From DASVBJ01 sp036375895 (GTDB taxonomy: Bacteria; Actinomycetota; Actinomycetes; JACCUZ01): DNA of 8,966 nucleotides. Below are positions 1-5,614 of this stretch, one piece after another (position 1 is the stretch's first letter; every line of letters starts with the position of its first letter). A program made the translations under genes and the position numbers. The notes under the pieces are model-generated. The model worked only from the letters and a program-made list of their open reading frames with translations. It had not been told where the DNA came from and made no database searches. The stretch lies in NCBI GenBank assembly GCA_036375895.1, contig DASVBJ010000161.1:1-8966 (forward strand). The letters are read 5' to 3'.

Positions 1-45
1 ATCGCGATCGCCGAGGACGCGCTGCAGGAGCTGTCCAGCGACTGA
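1..45 (+). CDS. C-terminal tail of an unidentified protein (cut by window edge)
   Basis: Frame 1 reads 14 codons and then a TGA stop at 43-45, giving the C-terminal residues IAIAEDALQELSSD. Third positions are mostly G or C, as in the surrounding genes, so this is probably the real end of a plus-strand gene that starts outside the window. The tail is acidic and probably helical. Too little is present to name a family. It converges on the minus-strand arfB gene, whose stop lies 12 bases further on. Confidence 0.5.
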   Translation: MAIAEDALQELSSD

Positions 46-57
46 GGACCGTCGCCG

Positions 58-483
58 TCAGTCGCCGAGGTCGTGGCGCAGCCGCTTGACGGCGCCGCGC
101 CGCCGCTTCGCCTCCAGCCGACGCGCGACGGCGCCCCGCGACGGGCGGGTCGGCCGCCTCGGCCGCGGCGGCGGCGCGATGGCCTCGAGAAGCAGCGCGA
201 CCAGCCGATCCTCGGCCGCCCGCCGGTTCTGCAGCTGCGAGCGCCGCTCGGAGGCAGTCACGGTGATCACGCCGTCGACCAGCCGCCCGGCCAGCCGCTG
301 CAGGGCCCGGGCCTTGAGGGGCGGCGGGAGCGCCGCGGAGGCGGCCAGGTCGTAGGAGAGCTCGACCCGGGAGTCGGTGGTGTTCACCGACTGCCCGCCG
401 GGGCCACCGGCCCGGGAGAAGCGCCAGCGCAGCTCCGCCTCGGGGATGACGACGGAGCCCCGCACCTGCAGATCGCCTGGCAT
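58..483 (-). CDS. arfB: Ribosome-rescue peptidyl-tRNA hydrolase ArfB (YaeJ-type, release-factor-like)
   Basis: A 141-residue protein of the class I release-factor superfamily. Family knowledge: ArfB binds ribosomes stalled on mRNAs without a stop codon. It places its GGQ loop in the peptidyl-transferase centre to hydrolyse peptidyl-tRNA, while a basic C-terminal tail enters the empty mRNA channel. Seen here: the motif RAGGPGGQSVNTT (residues 24-36, GGQ at 29-31), the following helical part of the domain, and a lysine/arginine-rich tail from about residue 105 to the end. The codon-recognition domains of true release factors RF1 and RF2 are absent, and the length matches ArfB (about 140). ATG at 483 is chosen because it gives the usual short N-terminus before the 'IPEAELRWRFSRA' segment. 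The SD sequence is weak (GAAGG about 13 bases upstream). It appears monocistronic. Confidence 0.9.
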   Translation of the reverse strand: MPGDLQVRGSVVIPEAELRWRFSRAGGPGGQSVNTTDSRVELSYDLAASAALPPPLKARALQRLAGRLVDGVITVTASERRSQLQNRRAAEDRLVALLLEAIAPPPRPRRPTRPSRGAVARRLEAKRRRGAVKRLRHDLGD

Positions 484-520
484 GGGTCAAGGATGCCTTC
501 CCGCCCGGATCCGCGTCGGC

Positions 521-565
521 GAGGTTGCGGGGAGGTTGCAGGGAGGCGCAGGGAGTCGCGGGGAA
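521..565 (+). repeat. G-rich imperfect tandem repeat (10-11 bp period) in the arfB-rpf intergenic region
   Basis: Four to five degenerate units of the form GAGGTTGCRGG follow one another with spacings of 11, 11, 10 and 10 bases, starting at about 521, 532, 543 and 553. Each unit ends in a run of three or four Gs (529-532, 541-543, 551-553, 560-563), separated by 6-8 bases. This is close to a four-tract G-quadruplex pattern on the plus strand. The rest of 484-685 shows no gene, only a 13-base dyad at 588-600 (GATTG-cgg-CAATC). The repeat lies just upstream of arfB and about 120 bases before the rpf promoter. The repetition is seen directly; any structure or function is inference. Confidence 0.5.
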
Positions 566-685
566 CGCGGCGCACCGATCGGCGCCCGATTGCGGCAATC
601 CACCTCATGACACCGCCGAACGGGGCAACCCTGGTCGCGGGGCAGAGTCGTCCCGTCACCCACCGCAGTACTTGGTGCCGACCTG

Positions 686-715
686 TTGCCGTCCGGCGAA
701 CACCCCACCTACAGT
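686..715 (+). promoter_or_regulatory. Predicted sigma70-like promoter of the riboswitch-rpf transcript
   Basis: A TTGCCG -35 element (686-691) and a TACAGT -10 element (710-715) are separated by 18 bases. TACAGT fits the actinobacterial housekeeping TANNNT pattern. The expected transcription start is about 722, giving a leader of about 200 nt that contains the complete riboswitch before the ATG at 923. The agreement in position between promoter and aptamer supports the call. No experimental start is known to me. Confidence 0.55.
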
Positions 716-734
716 CCCCCGGACTGCGCACCGC

Positions 735-914
735 GCAGGCACCGCAGACGGCCGCCGAGTCCTGCCCGCCGTCGGGGGGTCACCGAGCATGCACCGGGCA
801 GGAGTGGGGGAACCACCACGGGCGCCGCGAGGCGTCCTCGGGGTGAAGTCGCTCGCGCGACCAGGCATACCTCTCGCCTGAACCCGACAGCTCACCTCAC
901 AGGCGGCGAGAGGA
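735..914 (+). promoter_or_regulatory. Cyclic di-AMP riboswitch (ydaO/yuaA class) controlling rpf
   Basis: The conserved blocks of this class occur in the right order. GCCGAGTCCTGCCC (754-767) has its CCTGCCC arm (761-767) pairing perfectly with GGGCAGG (796-802). GTGGGGGAACCAC follows (about 804-816), then GGGGTGAA (840-847), and AACCCGACAGCTCACC running into TCACAGGC (881-904). A 9-bp perfect helix, CCTCTCGCC (870-878) with GGCGAGAGG (905-913), closes the last block. Family knowledge: the RNA binds two c-di-AMP molecules and usually turns expression off. In actinobacteria it often precedes cell-wall hydrolase genes, including Streptomyces rpfA. The 3' arm of the last helix covers the SD sequence of rpf (GAGAGGA, 908-914), and only 8 bases separate it from the ATG. 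The 5' boundary is approximate. Confidence 0.92.
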
Positions 915-922
915 ACGTCGTC

Positions 923-1546
923 ATGGCGCTTCGCCCCCGCGGTCGTCACCGCAGACCCGCCAACCGCACTCGCAGCCTCGGGCTGGCCGCTGCCCCGATC
1001 GTGGCGGCCGTGCCGCTGGCGGCTACTCCGTCGTCGGCGCAGGCCGCAACCACCCGGACCTGGGACCGGCTGGCCGCCTGCGAGAGCGGCGGTCGCTGGC
1101 ACATCAACACCGGCAACGGCTACTACGGCGGCCTGCAGTTCTCGGCAGGCACCTGGCGCGCCTACGGCGGCTCGCGCTACGCCCCGCGCGCCGACCTGGC
1201 CTCCAAGTCCCAGCAGATCGCCGTCGCCGAGCGACTGCTCGACGCGCGCGGCTGGGCTCCCTGGCCGGTGTGCTCCCGCCGGCTCGGGCTGGACGCGAGC
1301 GACGCCGCCGGATCGCCCGCGGGTGTCGCGGCCGTGCAGCGGGCCGTCGACGCGCGGGCCTCGCGCAGCGGCGCGCGCAAGGCCGTGGCGCGGACTTACG
1401 TCGTACGCCGGGGCGACACCCTGTCGGCCATCGCGCGGCGGCACCGGCTGCCCGGCGGCTGGCAGTCGCTCTACCGCATCAACCGGTCGACCATCGGTCG
1501 CGACCCGGGCCGCATCCATCCCGGCCAGCGGCTCGCCCTGCGCTGA
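923..1546 (+). CDS. rpf: Secreted resuscitation-promoting factor with LysM domain
   Basis: A 207-residue exported muralytic enzyme. Rpf proteins cleave peptidoglycan glycan strands in a lysozyme/transglycosylase-like way and promote regrowth of dormant actinobacterial cells. Seen: a basic N-terminus, a hydrophobic segment (about 19-34) and an Ala-rich cleavage region near residues 37-42 (SSAQAA). The Rpf domain (about 45-122) starts with WDRLAACESGGRW, with catalytic Glu54, continues with NTGNGYYGGLQFSAGTW, and has a probable disulfide between Cys53 and Cys117. After a short Ala/Arg-rich linker comes one LysM peptidoglycan-binding domain (158-206, TYVVRRGDTLSAIARRH). ATG at 923 is chosen because GAGAGGA lies 8 bases upstream and the signal peptide follows directly; upstream in-frame starts would run through the riboswitch. 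It converges with recQ, with a gap of only 15 bases. Confidence 0.93.
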   Translation: MALRPRGRHRRPANRTRSLGLAAAPIVAAVPLAATPSSAQAATTRTWDRLAACESGGRWHINTGNGYYGGLQFSAGTWRAYGGSRYAPRADLASKSQQIAVAERLLDARGWAPWPVCSRRLGLDASDAAGSPAGVAAVQRAVDARASRSGARKAVARTYVVRRGDTLSAIARRHRLPGGWQSLYRINRSTIGRDPGRIHPGQRLALR

Positions 1547-1561
1547 CCCGCGCGGACCCGG

Positions 1562-3706
1562 TCACCCGCCCAGCCCGAGCGTCAGCGGCAGGACCTCCCC
1601 GGCACCGGCCCGGCGCAGCAGCCGGCCGACGACCGCCGCGGTCCACCCGCTGTCGGCCAGGTCGTCGACCAGCAGGACCGGCTGGTCGCCGAGGGACGAC
1701 ACGGCGGCCCGCAGGGGGTCGTCGACGGTGAACGCGTCGTGCAGGGCGCGGACCCGCTGGGCGCTGTTGCTGCGCATCGTCGCCGGGTCGTCGTGGCGCA
1801 CCCGGGTCACCTCGCCGAGCAGGGCCAGCCGCCCGGTCTCGGCGACCCGCCCGGCGAGCGAGCGCACCAGCGTCGGGCGTGACCGGGACGGCACGGCGAT
1901 CACGGCGGCCGGCCGTCGTGACCACCCCCAGGTGCGCAGCACCTCCACGACGGCCGCGAACAGGTCGTCCGGGACCGGGGCGTCGGGTGCGCCGTCCTGC
2001 AGCAGGCGGCGCACCCGCGGCCCCCAGCCGACGTCCGAGAGCCGGGCCACGGCCCGGCCCGGCGCGCACTGCTCGTCCGGCGGGATGCGCCCGGCGAGCT
2101 CGACGCCCACCGCGGCCAGCCCGCTGGGCCACATCCGTCGCGGCTCGAGCGGCACGCCGGGCCGGGCGAGCGCGGCCCGGCCGGCCCGCAGCGACTCTTC
2201 CCCCACCGTCTCGGCCCACGAGGCGCCGGCGCAGCGGTCGCACCGCCCGCACGGCTCGCCCGCGGACGGGTCGTCGAGCTGGCGGCGGAGGAAGTCGAGC
2301 CGGCAGCCGGGGGCGACGAGGTAGTCACGCATCGCCTGCTGCTCACGGGACCGGGCCTCGGCGACCCGGCGGTAGCGCTCCTCGTCGTACGCCCACGGCG
2401 TGCCGGTCGCCACCCAGCCGCCACGCACCCGGCGTACGGCGCCGTCGACGTCCAGGACCTTCAGCATCGTCTCCAGCCGCGACCGCGACAGGTCGACCCT
2501 CGCCTCCAGCGCAGGCGTGGACACCGGCCCGTCGTGCTCGGCGAGCACGTCGAGGGTCGCCCGCACCTGGCTCTCCGCCGGGAACCCCAGGCTCGCGTAG
2601 TAGCGCCAGATCGCCTCGTCGGACTCCCCGGGCAGCAGCAGCGCGTGGGCCCGGTCGACGCCGCGGCCGGCCCGGCCGACCTGCTGGTAGTAGGCGATCG
2701 GCGACTGCGGCGCCCCGAAGTGGACCACGAAGCCGAGGTCGGGCTTGTCGAAGCCCATGCCGAGCGCCGAGGTGGCGACCAGCGCCTTGACCCGGTTGGC
2801 GAGCAGGTCGTCCTCGGCAGCCTGCCGCTCGGCCGTCTCGGTGCGCCCGGAGTAGGACGCCACGGTGTGGCCGCGGGCGCGCAGGAAGTCGGCGACCTCG
2901 TCGGCCTGCGCGACGGTGAGCGTGTAGACGATGCCCGACCCCGGCAGCTCGCCCAGGTGCTCGGCGAGCCAGGCCAGGCGGGCGGCGTCGTCGGGCAGCC
3001 GAACCACCCCGAGGTGCAGGCTGGTGCGGTCGAGGCTGCCACGCAGGACCAGCGCCTCGCTGCCCTCGAGCGCGAGCTGGTCGGCGACGTCGGTCACGAC
3101 CCGGGCGTTGGCGGTGGCAGTCGTGGCGAGGACCGGCACCCCCGCCGGCAGCTCGGCGAGCAGGGTGCGGATGCGCCGGTAGTCGGGGCGGAAGTCGTGA
3201 CCCCAGTCCGAGATGCAGTGCGCCTCGTCGACGACGAGCAGCCCCGTCGAGGCGGCCAGCCGGGGCAGGACGGTGTCGCGGAAGTCCGGGTTGTTGAGGC
3301 GCTCCGGGCTCACCAGCAGCACGTCGACGTCGCCGCGCGCGACGGCCTCGCGCACGGCGTCCCACTCCTCGACGTTGGCCGAGTTGATGGTGGCCGCGCG
3401 GATGCCGGCGCGCTCGGCCGCCGCCACCTGGTTGCGCATCAGCGCGAGCAGCGGGCTGACGATCACGGTGGCCCCCGCCCCGCGGGCCCGCAGCAGGGCC
3501 GTGGCGACGAAGTAGACGGCCGACTTGCCCCACCCGGTGCGCTGCACGACCAGGACGCGGCGACGGTCGACCGCGAGCGCCGCGATCGCCTGCCACTGGT
3601 CGGCCCGCAGGCTCGCGGCCGGACCGGCGAGCGCGCGCAGGACGGTCTCGGCCTCGGCCCGCAGGCCGGTCACGTCGCTCGGGTCGGTCCCCACGGTCGG
3701 CGTCAT
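1562..3706 (-). CDS. RecQ-family ATP-dependent DNA helicase with C-terminal ComF-like phosphoribosyltransferase domain
   Basis: A 714-residue 3'-5' superfamily 2 helicase for DNA repair or recombination. Visible helicase motifs: motif 0 (LRADQWQAI, 33-41), Walker A (RTGWGKS, Lys61), DEAHCISDWGHDFRP (160-174), ATTATAN (194-200), motif V (ATSALGMGFDKPD) and motif VI QQVGRAGRG (341-349). A RecQ-type zinc site follows, with Cys468, Cys486, Cys489 and Cys492. Motif I has RTGWGKS where MPTGGGKS is typical. No HRDC domain is apparent. Residues about 595-714 look like a type I phosphoribosyltransferase: VIAVPSRSR (602-610), NSAQRVRALHDAF (647-659) and the PRPP-loop-like VLLVDDLADSG (677-687). These resemble ComF motifs, with Ser where Thr is usual. 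ATG at 3706 has AGGAGGG immediately upstream, with unusually tight spacing; the open frame extends further upstream (to 3868) without a convincing start. Confidence 0.9.
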   Translation of the reverse strand: MTPTVGTDPSDVTGLRAEAETVLRALAGPAASLRADQWQAIAALAVDRRRVLVVQRTGWGKSAVYFVATALLRARGAGATVIVSPLLALMRNQVAAAERAGIRAATINSANVEEWDAVREAVARGDVDVLLVSPERLNNPDFRDTVLPRLAASTGLLVVDEAHCISDWGHDFRPDYRRIRTLLAELPAGVPVLATTATANARVVTDVADQLALEGSEALVLRGSLDRTSLHLGVVRLPDDAARLAWLAEHLGELPGSGIVYTLTVAQADEVADFLRARGHTVASYSGRTETAERQAAEDDLLANRVKALVATSALGMGFDKPDLGFVVHFGAPQSPIAYYQQVGRAGRGVDRAHALLLPGESDEAIWRYYASLGFPAESQVRATLDVLAEHDGPVSTPALEARVDLSRSRLETMLKVLDVDGAVRRVRGGWVATGTPWAYDEERYRRVAEARSREQQAMRDYLVAPGCRLDFLRRQLDDPSAGEPCGRCDRCAGASWAETVGEESLRAGRAALARPGVPLEPRRMWPSGLAAVGVELAGRIPPDEQCAPGRAVARLSDVGWGPRVRRLLQDGAPDAPVPDDLFAAVVEVLRTWGWSRRPAAVIAVPSRSRPTLVRSLAGRVAETGRLALLGEVTRVRHDDPATMRSNSAQRVRALHDAFTVDDPLRAAVSSLGDQPVLLVDDLADSGWTAAVVGRLLRRAGAGEVLPLTLGLGG

Positions 3707-3756
3707 GCCCTCCTGTCTAGCCGACGCCTCCGACGGGCCGGTGGGCGCATCCACAG

Positions 3757-3774
3757 CCGGGCGCCGCGCCCCGG
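3757..3774 (-). terminator. Possible terminator hairpin after the acylphosphatase gene
   Basis: Directly after the acylphosphatase stop, the sequence (plus strand CCGGGCGCCGCGCCCCGG) folds into a 7-bp all-GC stem with one bulged C and a 3-base loop. No U-tract follows, so this would be an atypical hairpin terminator of the kind proposed for high-GC actinobacteria. It lies in the 68-base gap before recQ, on the same strand. In DNA this GC-rich, short hairpins arise easily by chance. Confidence 0.3.
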
Positions 3775-4044
3775 TCAGCGCACATCGAAGCGGCGCGCAC
3801 CCTCCGGTGCGGCGTCGTGGACCTCGACCGAGTCCACCCGGGCGTGGCGCGGCCCACGCCGGGCCCACCCGACCATGGCGTCGACCTCGCCCGGGTCGCC
3901 CTCGAAGTGCGCCTCGACGCTGCCGTCGCCGCGGTTGCGGACCCAGCCGACCACGCCGCGGCGCTCGGCCTCCTGCTGGCAGGCCGCTCGGAAGAAGACA
4001 CCCTGCACCCGGCCGGACACGACCACCCGGCGGCTGGCCGTCAC
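3775..4044 (-). CDS. acyP: Acylphosphatase
   Basis: A small cytoplasmic enzyme of 89 residues that hydrolyses the carboxyl-phosphate bond of acyl phosphates such as carbamoyl phosphate or 1,3-bisphosphoglycerate. Seen: the signature GRVQGVFFRAACQQEAERRG (residues 11-30) with phosphate-binding Arg19, then GWVRNRGDGSVEAHFEG (33-49) with catalytic Asn37. The usual GxGFR reads GVFFR here. Length equals the family norm of about 90. The GTG start at 4044 is chosen because it overlaps the TGA stop of the upstream oxidoreductase gene as GTGA and gives the standard N-terminus before the first beta strand. The overlap implies translational coupling, and no separate SD is needed. The frame stays open far upstream without relevance, as expected in high-GC DNA. 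Confidence 0.92.
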   Translation of the reverse strand: MTASRRVVVSGRVQGVFFRAACQQEAERRGVVGWVRNRGDGSVEAHFEGDPGEVDAMVGWARRGPRHARVDSVEVHDAAPEGARRFDVR

Positions 4045-4976
4045 GACGGTGGCTGCCCGCCGTCGGGAGCCAGGGCCTCGAGGACCTCGTGGGCGCGCCG
4101 CATCGAGGCCTCCGGGTCTGCCTCGGGGGTGCCGATCTCGGCGTCGAAGTTGAGGTCCACGAACACCTCCGTCACCCCCTGCCCGGCGAGCAGGGACAGG
4201 TCGGCCCGCACCTCGTCGAGCGACCCGGTGAGGGGGCGTCGGCCCTCCCGGCCGCCGGGTCGCACCCGCACCACGCCGCGGGTCACGAACCGCAGCGCGT
4301 CCGGGTCGCGGCCCTCCGCGCGGGCCGCCGCCCGGACCACGTCGATCGCGGCGCCGATCGTGCGCAGGTCCTGGCCGCTGCTGCTGATCCACCCGTCGGC
4401 CAGCCTCCCGGCCCGCACCAGGGCGGGCTCGGCGGTCCCGCCGAGCAGCAGCGGCGGGTGCGGCTGCTGGACCGGCTTCGGCTCGACGTGGGACGGGGTG
4501 ATCGTGTGGAAGCGGCCCGGGAAGTCCACGACGTCCTCGGTCCACAGGGCGCGCAGGGCCCGGACGAACTCGTCGGCCCGGGCGCCCCGCTGCTCGTACG
4601 GCGCGCCGGTCGCGTCGTACTCCTCCCGCGCCCAGCCGAGGCCGAGCCCGAGGTCGAGGCGCCCCCCGGAGACGATGTCCAGCGAGGCCGACTGCTTGGC
4701 CAGCAGGATGGGGGAGAACCACGGCATGTTCACCACCGCGACCCCGAGCCGGACCCTCGTCGTCTGACCGGCGAGGAAGGCGAGCGTGACGATCGGGTCG
4801 GCCACGCTGCGGTAGACCGGCTGCCAGCGCTGCCCCTCGGCGGCCACCGGGAAGAGCAGGCGCTGGAAGGTCCACACCGAGGCGTAGCCGAGCTCCTCGG
4901 CCCGGCGCGCGACCTCGACCTGGTTCGCAGGCGTCGCCCACGATCCCGAGACCGGCACGGCGAACCCGAGCTGCAC
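4041..4976 (-). CDS. LLM-class (luciferase-like) F420-dependent oxidoreductase
   Basis: A 311-residue TIM-barrel protein of the bacterial luciferase-like superfamily. In actinobacteria most such proteins use reduced or oxidised coenzyme F420, some FMN; the substrate here is unknown. Seen: an N-terminal strand MQLGFAVPVSGSWA, ARRAEELGYASVWTFQ (residues 23-38), TTRVRLGVAVVNMPWFSP (about 72-89), then LAKQSASLDIVSGGRLDLGL and GWAREEYDATG, which are hallmark segments of the F420-dependent subgroup. LLLGGTAEPALVRAGRLADG follows further on. The length is normal (about 300). The start codon is GTG at 4976, with SD GGGGAG 6 bases upstream (4983-4988). The gene overlaps acyP by 4 bases and is probably cotranscribed with it. 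Cofactor assignment is by family resemblance only. Confidence 0.88.
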   Translation of the reverse strand: MQLGFAVPVSGSWATPANQVEVARRAEELGYASVWTFQRLLFPVAAEGQRWQPVYRSVADPIVTLAFLAGQTTRVRLGVAVVNMPWFSPILLAKQSASLDIVSGGRLDLGLGLGWAREEYDATGAPYEQRGARADEFVRALRALWTEDVVDFPGRFHTITPSHVEPKPVQQPHPPLLLGGTAEPALVRAGRLADGWISSSGQDLRTIGAAIDVVRAAARAEGRDPDALRFVTRGVVRVRPGGREGRRPLTGSLDEVRADLSLLAGQGVTEVFVDLNFDAEIGTPEADPEASMRRAHEVLEALAPDGGQPPS

Positions 4977-5000
4977 GGCAGTCTCCCCTCGACGGAGCCG

Positions 5001-5006
5001 ACGCTA
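5001..5006 (-). promoter_or_regulatory. Predicted -10 element (TAGCGT) for the LLM oxidoreductase-acyP pair
   Basis: On the minus strand the sequence reads GGGTAGCGT, matching the TANNNT -10 pattern typical of actinobacteria. Transcription would start near 4994. The leader would be about 18 nt, just enough to hold the SD GGGGAG (4983-4988) before the GTG at 4976. No TTGACN -35 lies at 16-19 bases, so support rests on the -10 and the consistent geometry. Confidence 0.35.
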
Positions 5007-5077
5007 CCCAAACCGAGCGGCGGGCACGCGGGCCAGTACCGGGCCGCGCCGCGCGGGACCCGCCCCTGCGCCGGCGG

Positions 5078-5458
5078 CTAAGCCGAACGGCGCTCGAGCA
5101 GGACCGGCCCCAGGGCGCGGCGCAGCGCCTCGACCTCGCTGCGCAGCGCGGCGAGCTCCTGGTGACAGGTCGAGTGCACGTCGGGCACCGGCGCGGTGCG
5201 CTCGCCGGCCAGCTGGCGGATGGCGGTGCGCACCCGCTCGAGGTCCTGCCGGGTCCACGACAGCAGCTGCTCGGTGGCGGACAGGCGGGTGAAGACGGGC
5301 TCGGGCACCAGCTCCAGGGGCTCGGAGGCACCGCCGGTGGCTCTGGAGCTGTTGCCCGCGCGTCGCGAGGGCAGCCCCCACCACCGTCGCCGGTCGGCGC
5401 GCCGGGGGAGCACCGAGGTGCCGATCGTGACCACTGGTGCGTAGCCGCCGTTGCTCAT
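5078..5458 (-). CDS. Small protein of unknown function with C-terminal helical/coiled-coil segment
   Basis: An open frame of 126 residues that I do not recognise. The N-terminal third (MSNGGYAPVVTIGTSVLP, then a basic Arg/Trp-rich stretch) looks disordered. The second half, from about residue 58, is helical: EPVFTRLSATEQLLSWTRQD, then LERVRTAIRQLA, and finally CHQELAALRSEVEALRRALG with a heptad-like pattern that suggests a short coiled coil. No signal peptide, membrane segment or catalytic motif is visible. ATG at 5458 is chosen; a longer frame from 5536 exists, but the 5458 start has GGGACGGGGACGG just upstream. The gene sits alone between the oxidoreductase (101-base gap) and the protease, on the same strand. 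It is probably real because G/C-ending codons persist and the helices are sensible, but the function is unknown. Confidence 0.6.
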   Translation of the reverse strand: MSNGGYAPVVTIGTSVLPRRADRRRWWGLPSRRAGNSSRATGGASEPLELVPEPVFTRLSATEQLLSWTRQDLERVRTAIRQLAGERTAPVPDVHSTCHQELAALRSEVEALRRALGPVLLERRSA

Positions 5459-5548
5459 CCGTCCCCGTCCCTTTCCACGAGCCGTCCGCCCAGACGTCGG
5501 CACCCGGCGACGGTGATCTTGAGCGCGGCAGGCCAAGGCTTGGTCAAG

Positions 5549-5614
5549 AGCGGTTGTCGGGCATCGCGAGGGCGGTTGTCGGGCATCGCGGGAGCGGTTT
5601 CAGACATCGCGGAA
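5549..5614. repeat. Three-copy 22-bp tandem repeat straddling the protease stop codon
   Basis: Three consecutive 22-base units start at 5549, 5571 and 5593. The first two share 18 consecutive bases, GCGGTTGTCGGGCATCGC (5550-5567 and 5572-5589). The third is diverged (AGCGGTTTCAGACATCGCGG). Read on the minus strand, the diverged unit holds the last codons and the TGA stop (5600-5602) of the zinc protease gene, and the two better copies follow it in the intergenic region. The period is not a multiple of three. The unit has only weak dyad symmetry (GCGg...CGC), so a protein-binding iteron or a local duplication is as likely as an RNA hairpin. Confidence 0.7.

Noticed and set aside
588..600. GATTG-cgg-CAATC dyad as an operator
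   Set aside because: Only 5-bp arms, about 85 bases upstream of the predicted rpf -35 and not placed over any recognised promoter; not enough to call.
686..922. N-terminal extension of the Rpf protein starting at an upstream ATG in the same frame
   Set aside because: The extension runs through the promoter and the riboswitch, lacks a signal peptide at its start and would bury the real signal peptide 79 residues in. The SD at 908-914 supports the ATG at 923.
3707..3868. N-terminal extension of the RecQ-like protein to 768 residues
   Set aside because: The extra 54 residues are Arg/Pro/Gly-rich with no family match and would cross the acylphosphatase stop region. The ATG at 3706 has an SD, though its spacing is tight.
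2534..4153. Plus-strand open frame of 539 codons antisense to recQ and acyP
   Set aside because: It mirrors the codon bias of the helicase and acylphosphatase on the other strand and shows no recognisable motif.
5549..5614. CRISPR array
   Set aside because: The copies are directly adjacent with no spacers, there are only three, and no cas gene is present.
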